Shown: piece by piece, positions 14,617-19,227 of the stretch
Layout: each line of letters opens with the position of its first letter
Position numbering within the stretch: the first letter of the stretch is position 1
DNA from: Rhodocyclales bacterium
GTDB lineage: Bacteria > Pseudomonadota > Gammaproteobacteria > Burkholderiales > Rhodocyclaceae
Length of the DNA stretch: 19,227 bases
Direction of reading: 5' to 3'
NCBI GenBank assembly: GCA_021413665.1
Contig: JAIOPW010000047.1
Coordinates: 1-19,227, forward strand
Program-made: the position numbers and the translations under genes
The notes under the pieces: model-generated
The model's input: only the letters and a program-made list of their open reading frames with translations
Told to the model about the DNA's origin: nothing
The model's database searches: none

Positions 14617-17600
14617 ACGCGCTCCTGCGCGAAGACGAGGACAACCGCCGCCGTGCGCTTGAACTCGATTCCTTCATCGTCGAGGCCCCCGCCGGCGCGG
14701 GCAAGACCGAACTGCTGACGCAGCGCTACCTGCGCCTGCTGGCGACAGTGGAGGAGCCCGAGGAAATCATCGCCATCACCTTCACCAACAAGGCAGCCGG
14801 CGAAATGCGCCAGCGCATCGCGGAGAGCCTGGACCTGGCGCGGCGTGGCGAGATGCCGGCGGCGCCGCACAAGCGCATCACCTTCGGCCTCGCCACCGCC
14901 GCGCTGGCGCGCTCGGCCGAACTCGGCTGGCAGATCGAAACCCAGCCGGGGCGGCTGCGCCTGACCACCATCGACGCGCTCTGCGCCGGGCTGGCGCGGC
15001 AGATGCCGCTGCTCTCGCGCTTCGGCGCCCAGCCCGCCGTGGCCGACGAAGCCGGCCGGCATTACGAGGAAGCCGCGCGGCGCGCGCTCGACCATCTCGA
15101 CGCGGCGGACGACGCAGGCGGGGAGCATGCCGACGCCGTCGCCGTCGCACTGGCCCACCTCGACAACGACGTCGCGCGCCTCGCACGCCTGCTGGCCGAC
15201 ATGCTGGCGCGGCGCGAGCAGTGGCGCGAGATAGCGGAACTCGACGATCCGGCGGTCGCCATCAGCGATGCGCTGCGCGAGATGGTGGCTGCGGAGCTGG
15301 AAAGCGCCGCCCGGCAGCTCGGGGCGGCCTGGCAGGCGCCGCTGATGCCGCTGGCGCGCTTTGCCGCGACGAATCTCGGCGAAGCTGCATTGCAGGACTG
15401 GGACTCGCCGCTGGCCGCGACGCCCGATGAACTGCCGCGCTGGCGGGCGCTGGCCGACTTCCTGCTGACCCAGGCCGGCACGGCGCGCCTGATCGTCAAT
15501 GTGAAGAACGGCTTTCCCGCGGGCAAGGACTTCAAGGCGCAGAAGGACGCGATGCTGGCCCAACTGGCCGGCCTCGATGACGGCAGGGTGGCTGCCCTGC
15601 AGCGCCTGCGCGAGCTGCCGGCACCCGACCACGCCGACGATGCCGTGGTGCGCGCGCTGGCGCGGCTGATGAAGCTGGCCGCCGCCGAACTTTGGCTGGT
15701 GTTCCGCGAAAGCGGCGAAGTCGATTTCGGCGAACTCGCGGCGCGCGCCATCGCCGCGCTGGGCGACGAGATGGACCCGAGCGAGCTCGGCCTGCGCCTC
15801 GACTACCGCATCCGCCACCTGCTGGTCGACGAATTCCAGGACACCAGCCCGACCCAGATTGAACTGCTGGAACGCCTTACCGCCGGCTGGAGCGGTGACA
15901 AAAGCGCCGGCGACGGCCGCACCCTGTTCGCCGTGGGCGACCCGATGCAGTCGATCTATCGCTTCCGCAAGGCCGACGTCGGCCTCTTCCTGCGTGTCGC
16001 GCAGCGCGGCATCGGCGCCTTGCACCTCACACCGCTGCGCCTGTCGCGCAACAACCGTTCCTGCCCGCAGGTGGTGGACTGGATCAACGCCTGCTTCCCG
16101 GCGGTGTTTCCGCGCGCCGACGATCCGCTGCGCGGCGAGATCCGCTATCGCGAGTTCGTCGCCACGCGCGAGGCGCGGCCCCAGGCCGGCGTCATGGTGC
16201 GGCCGCTGCTCGCGGCGAAGGGCGACACGCCGGCCGCCGACCGCCTCGAAGCGCGGGCCGTGATCGAACTCATCGAAGCCGAGTGGCGCGAAGACCCGAC
16301 GCGCGGCATCGCCGTGCTGGTGCGCGCCCGCACCCACCTTGCGGCATTGGTGGCGGCGATCCGCCGCCACCCGGCCGGCTGGCGCTTCTCGGCGGTCGAG
16401 ATCGAGCCGCTGGCCGGCCGCCAGTCGGTGCAGGACCTGATCTCGCTGACCCGCGCCCTGCATCATCGCGCCGATCGCGTGCATTGGCTGGCGATCCTGC
16501 GCGCGCCGTGGTGCGGCCTGACCCTGGCCGACCTGCATGCGCTGGCCGGCGACGACCACGCCGCCACGATCTGGTCGCTGATGAACGACGCGGCCCGCGT
16601 CGCACGCCTCCCGGCCGATGGCCGCCGGCGCCTGCTCCACGTGCGCACGGTGCTGGCCGAGGCGCTGGCCGGGCAGGGCCGGCAGCGGCGCCGGCGCTGG
16701 GTCGAGGATGCCTGGAAGAAACTCGGCGGGCCGGCCTGCCTGGTCGACACCAAGGGTGCGCCCGACGCCGACGGGCTGGCCGACGCGCACGCCTTCCTCA
16801 ACCGGCTCGACGTGCTCGACGCGGCGGGACGCTTCGCCATCGACACCCTGGAAGACGACATGGGCCGCCTGTTCGCCGCACCGGACGCGCAGGCCGACGG
16901 CCGGTTGCAACTGATGACCGTGCACAAGGCCAAGGGCCTGGAATTCGACACCGTGATCCTGCCCGGCCTGCATCGCGTGCTGAAGGGCAACGATCCGCCG
17001 CTACTGGCCTGGGACGGCTTTCCGCTGGCGAATGGCGAGCGCCTGGTCGCGGCGCCCGTGAATCGCCGCCGCGGCAAGTCCGCCGCGCCGACCGCCTACG
17101 ATTTCCTGCAACGCATGGAGCGCGAACGCGGCCGCAACGAAGAGGCGCGCGTGCTCTACGTCGCCGCCACGCGCGCGGTGCGCCGCCTGCACCTGGTCGG
17201 CGTCGCCACGCTCGACGCCGAGGGCGCGCTGGCCGCGCCGCCGGCGAATTCGCCGCTGGCGCGGCTGTGGTCGGCGCTGGAGGCGGATTTCCGGGCCGCA
17301 ATCGCCGAATCGCCGGCGCCGACTCCCGGCCAGGGCGCCGACCTCGAACTGAAGGACTTCGTTCCGCAACTGCTGCGCCTGCGCGCGCCGGCCGTAGCGC
17401 CGGAGTGGATCGCGCCATCGCTGCCGGCAACGGCCGCGGCGCCCCGCGACGACACCACGGATGCGCTGGCGGCCGCCGTCGGCACCCTGGTCCATGCGGT
17501 GCTGGAGTTGGTCGCCGTCGCTCCCGGCGACTGGTCTGCGGAAAGCGTGGCCGGGCGCCAGCCGGGATTCGAGCGCTGGCTGGCGAGCCGTGGCTGGTCG

Positions 17601-18002
17601 GCGGCCGAGGCGCAGGAGGGCGCGCCGCGCGCCGCGCGCATGCTGGCGACGACGCTCGCCAGCGCCGACGGGCAATGGGTGCTGAAAACCAGGTCGGACG
17701 CGGGCGCGGAGCTGGCGCTTGCCAGAACCGATGCCGGGGCTCCGCTGCACGGGCAGGTAACCCGCGTCGTCGACCGCAGCTTCGTCGAGGACGGCGTGCG
17801 CTGGATCATCGACTACAAGACCGCCGATCTCGGCGCCGGCGCCGATGCGGCGCGGCTGGCGGCCCATGCCGAACGCTACCGGCCGCAGCTCGAAGCCTAT
17901 GCCGGCTTCTTTGCCGGGGAGGGCCTGGCGGTGCGCCTGGCGGTGTTCTACGTCGCGCATGGCATCCTGGCGAGTCTGGAATACAATTCCCGTTCTGATT
18001 GA
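14613..18002 (+). CDS. addA: AddA-like UvrD-family helicase-nuclease
   Basis: A 1129-residue superfamily 1A helicase with a C-terminal nuclease, the motor of AddAB/RecBCD-type end resection before RecA loading. Visible motifs: Walker A EAPAGAGKTELL (GAGKT 28-32), motif Ia AITFTNKAAGEMRQRI, Walker B/motif II LLVDEFQDTSPTQ (D406, E407), motif III LFAVGDPMQSIYRFR, motif IV LSRNNRS, motif V MTVHKAKGLEFDTVILPG, and motif VI EARVLYVAATRAVRRL. The nuclease has GTLVHAVLE (H961), RVVDRSF (D1054), WIIDYKTAD (D1067, K1069) and YRPQLEAYAGFF. All key residues are intact, so ATPase and nuclease activity are expected. It overlaps the addB-like gene by 4 bases, consistent with a stoichiometric complex. The length is normal for proteobacterial AddA. 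Confidence 0.93.
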   Translation: MNALLREDEDNRRRALELDSFIVEAPAGAGKTELLTQRYLRLLATVEEPEEIIAITFTNKAAGEMRQRIAESLDLARRGEMPAAPHKRITFGLATAALARSAELGWQIETQPGRLRLTTIDALCAGLARQMPLLSRFGAQPAVADEAGRHYEEAARRALDHLDAADDAGGEHADAVAVALAHLDNDVARLARLLADMLARREQWREIAELDDPAVAISDALREMVAAELESAARQLGAAWQAPLMPLARFAATNLGEAALQDWDSPLAATPDELPRWRALADFLLTQAGTARLIVNVKNGFPAGKDFKAQKDAMLAQLAGLDDGRVAALQRLRELPAPDHADDAVVRALARLMKLAAAELWLVFRESGEVDFGELAARAIAALGDEMDPSELGLRLDYRIRHLLVDEFQDTSPTQIELLERLTAGWSGDKSAGDGRTLFAVGDPMQSIYRFRKADVGLFLRVAQRGIGALHLTPLRLSRNNRSCPQVVDWINACFPAVFPRADDPLRGEIRYREFVATREARPQAGVMVRPLLAAKGDTPAADRLEARAVIELIEAEWREDPTRGIAVLVRARTHLAALVAAIRRHPAGWRFSAVEIEPLAGRQSVQDLISLTRALHHRADRVHWLAILRAPWCGLTLADLHALAGDDHAATIWSLMNDAARVARLPADGRRRLLHVRTVLAEALAGQGRQRRRRWVEDAWKKLGGPACLVDTKGAPDADGLADAHAFLNRLDVLDAAGRFAIDTLEDDMGRLFAAPDAQADGRLQLMTVHKAKGLEFDTVILPGLHRVLKGNDPPLLAWDGFPLANGERLVAAPVNRRRGKSAAPTAYDFLQRMERERGRNEEARVLYVAATRAVRRLHLVGVATLDAEGALAAPPANSPLARLWSALEADFRAAIAESPAPTPGQGADLELKDFVPQLLRLRAPAVAPEWIAPSLPATAAAPRDDTTDALAAAVGTLVHAVLELVAVAPGDWSAESVAGRQPGFERWLASRGWSAAEAQEGAPRAARMLATTLASADGQWVLKTRSDAGAELALARTDAGAPLHGQVTRVVDRSFVEDGVRWIIDYKTADLGAGADAARLAAHAERYRPQLEAYAGFFAGEGLAVRLAVFYVAHGILASLEYNSRSD

Positions 18003-18020
18003 GATTCCTGGGAGAAGTAC

Positions 18021-18953
18021 ATGTCCGACAAAAAATATCGCCTCGTGACGCGCAGTGATTTCGACGGACTGGCCTGCGCCGTCCTGCTCAACGACCTGGA
18101 GCTGATCGACGAGATCAAGTTCGTCCATCCGAAGGACATGCAGGACGGCAAGATCGAAATTTCCGAACGCGACATCACCACCAACCTGCCCTTCGTCCCC
18201 GGCGTGCATCTGGCCTTCGACCACCACCTTTCCGAGACCTTCCGCAATCCCGGCGAGCGGCCCAACCACATCATCTATCCCGATGCGCCTTCCGCGGCGC
18301 GCGTGGTGTTCGAGCACTACGGTGGCAAGAACCGCTTCCCGGCCTCGTTCAACGACATGATGGTGGCGGTGGACAAGGGCGACTCGGCGCAATTCAGCCG
18401 CGACGAAATCCTCGATCCGAAGGACTGGGTGCTGCTCAACTACCTGATGGATTCGCGCACCGGCCTCGGCCGCTTCCGCGAGTTCCGCGTCAGCAACTAC
18501 CAGTTGATGATGGATCTGATCGCCTACTGCCGCAATCACGGTATCGACGACATCCTGGCCCTGCCCGACGTCAAGGAACGCGTCGACCTCTATTTTGAAC
18601 ACGCCGAAAAAGCCAAGGAGCAGATCAAGCGTTGCAGCAAGGTGTACAAGAACCTCGTCGTGCTCGACCTGCGCAGCGAGGAAACCATCTTCGCCGTCAA
18701 TCGCTTCATGATCTACGCGCTGTTCCCCGAGGCCAACATCTCCATCCACCTCATGTGGGGCGTGCAGCAGCAGAACACCGTGTTCGCCACCGGCAAGTCG
18801 ATCATCAACCGCAGTTCCAACACCAACATCGGCGAGCTGATGCTGTCCTACGGCGGCGGCGGCCACGAGAACGCCGGCACCTGCCAGATCGACAACGCCA
18901 AGGCCGACGCCGTGTTGCAGGAACTGACGAAAAAGATCAACGCCGACGGCTGA
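18021..18953 (+). CDS. DHH/DHHA1 family phosphoesterase
   Basis: A 310-residue soluble protein with both DHH-superfamily domains. Motif I is TRSDFDGLACA (D13, D15), motif III is AFDHHLSE (DHH 67-69), motif IV is DKGD (118-121), and the DHHA1 signature GGGGHENAGT lies near 278-287. These aspartates and histidines bind two Mn2+ ions. Relatives include RecJ, nanoRNase, exopolyphosphatase-like and cyclic-dinucleotide phosphodiesterases. The compact length and missing OB domain argue against RecJ. The substrate is not determined. A GGGAGAAG ribosome site precedes the ATG, 18 bases after addA, so it probably shares that operon, which hints at oligonucleotide clean-up after end resection, by inference. 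Confidence 0.9.
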   Translation: MSDKKYRLVTRSDFDGLACAVLLNDLELIDEIKFVHPKDMQDGKIEISERDITTNLPFVPGVHLAFDHHLSETFRNPGERPNHIIYPDAPSAARVVFEHYGGKNRFPASFNDMMVAVDKGDSAQFSRDEILDPKDWVLLNYLMDSRTGLGRFREFRVSNYQLMMDLIAYCRNHGIDDILALPDVKERVDLYFEHAEKAKEQIKRCSKVYKNLVVLDLRSEETIFAVNRFMIYALFPEANISIHLMWGVQQQNTVFATGKSIINRSSNTNIGELMLSYGGGGHENAGTCQIDNAKADAVLQELTKKINADG

Positions 18954-19227
18954 TGCCTGTTCCACCGGCGGGCGTCAGCCCGCCGGCGCCGGCAACCCCA
19001 ATGCCGTCGCGACGCAATACATCCTCCCCTGGATAGCCGGCAACCCCGGCATCGTTTCGCCGCCAGCCGGCCTCAAGCGGCCGGAGGTGCTGCGCGACTT
19101 CGATCCGAAGTTGCGGCGCAGCTTGTCCCGGATGCGGCCCGAGATTTGGGCAAAAAAAGCGCAATTCGCCGTATCGCAGGCGCCGACTTGTTCCGCGCTT
19201 TTCGGTTTATTACCAAGGATATAAAAC
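18954..19227. other. Terminal stretch without a supported gene
   Basis: Besides the hairpin it holds two copies of GCCGGCAACCCC (18988-18999 and 19036-19047), 48 bases apart. One forward frame (18955-19224) is open for 89 codons to a TAA near the window edge and contains protein-like words (QYILPWIAGNPGIVSP), but has no start codon before an internal ATG, so I do not call a gene. A TATAAA at 19220-19225 could be a -10 element for a gene beyond the window; no -35 supports it. Confidence 0.35.
18965..18986 (+). terminator. Perfect GC hairpin after the DHH gene
   Basis: A 9-base stem CCGGCGGGC pairs exactly with GCCCGCCGG around a GTCA loop, starting 12 bases after the stop of the DHH gene. There is no T-run behind it, so it may be a transcript-stabilising or non-canonical terminator hairpin. 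It fits the end of the addB-addA-DHH transcript. Confidence 0.45.

Noticed and set aside
1..19227. CRISPR arrays, tRNA or rRNA genes, insertion sequences
   Set aside because: No regularly spaced repeats, cloverleaf-like sequence, rRNA segments, transposase frames or terminal inverted repeats were seen on either strand.

Overview
The window reads as a piece of chromosome from a GC-rich betaproteobacterium. The codon use, the betaproteobacterial type of AddB-like/AddA-like pair and the free-standing CZB protein suggest the Rhodocyclales, but no rRNA or other marker is present to confirm this. All genes I support lie on the + strand. The long reverse-strand frames are shadows of GC-rich genes.

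Region 1 (1-5373): the last 20 codons of an unidentified gene are followed without a gap by a divergent FeoB-type ferrous iron transporter. Next come a free-standing CZB (zinc-binding sensor) protein and a long envelope protein. That protein has a small N-terminal domain, an Ala/Glu/Arg coiled coil, one membrane helix and an AsmA-like periplasmic part, and it is split by an apparent single-base frameshift in its repeat-rich coiled coil. A MaoC/PhaJ-like hydratase follows.

Region 2 (5408-8072): a nitroreductase and hslR (Hsp15) overlap by 8 bases, followed by rmuC and a well-positioned 38-codon ORF for a small membrane peptide.

Region 3 (about 8073-11730) is an accessory segment between rmuC and the addB/addA-like pair. 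It holds a Bro-N antirepressor-like gene with a leaderless-looking upstream ORF, a short 54-codon ORF whose frame continues beyond its stop codon, and a tightly coupled pair: a ParB/Srx-fold protein and a D12-class adenine-N6 DNA methyltransferase. The last two genes are clearly AT-richer than their surroundings. By hand count 9541-9600 has 26 G/C of 60, against 41 of 60 at 8521-8580 (Bro-N gene) and 47 of 60 at 16321-16380 (addA). This is the best candidate here for a poorly described system, possibly modification-linked defence or island maintenance. That role is inferred from context only.

Region 4 (11896-18953): an AddB-like nuclease subunit that has lost two of the four cysteines expected for its iron-sulfur cluster, an AddA-like helicase-nuclease overlapping it by 4 bases, and a DHH/DHHA1 phosphoesterase 18 bases further on form a probable DNA-repair operon. 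Together with rmuC these genes suggest that the accessory segment sits inside a recombination/repair neighbourhood. The last 270 bases carry a perfect GC hairpin and no gene I can support.
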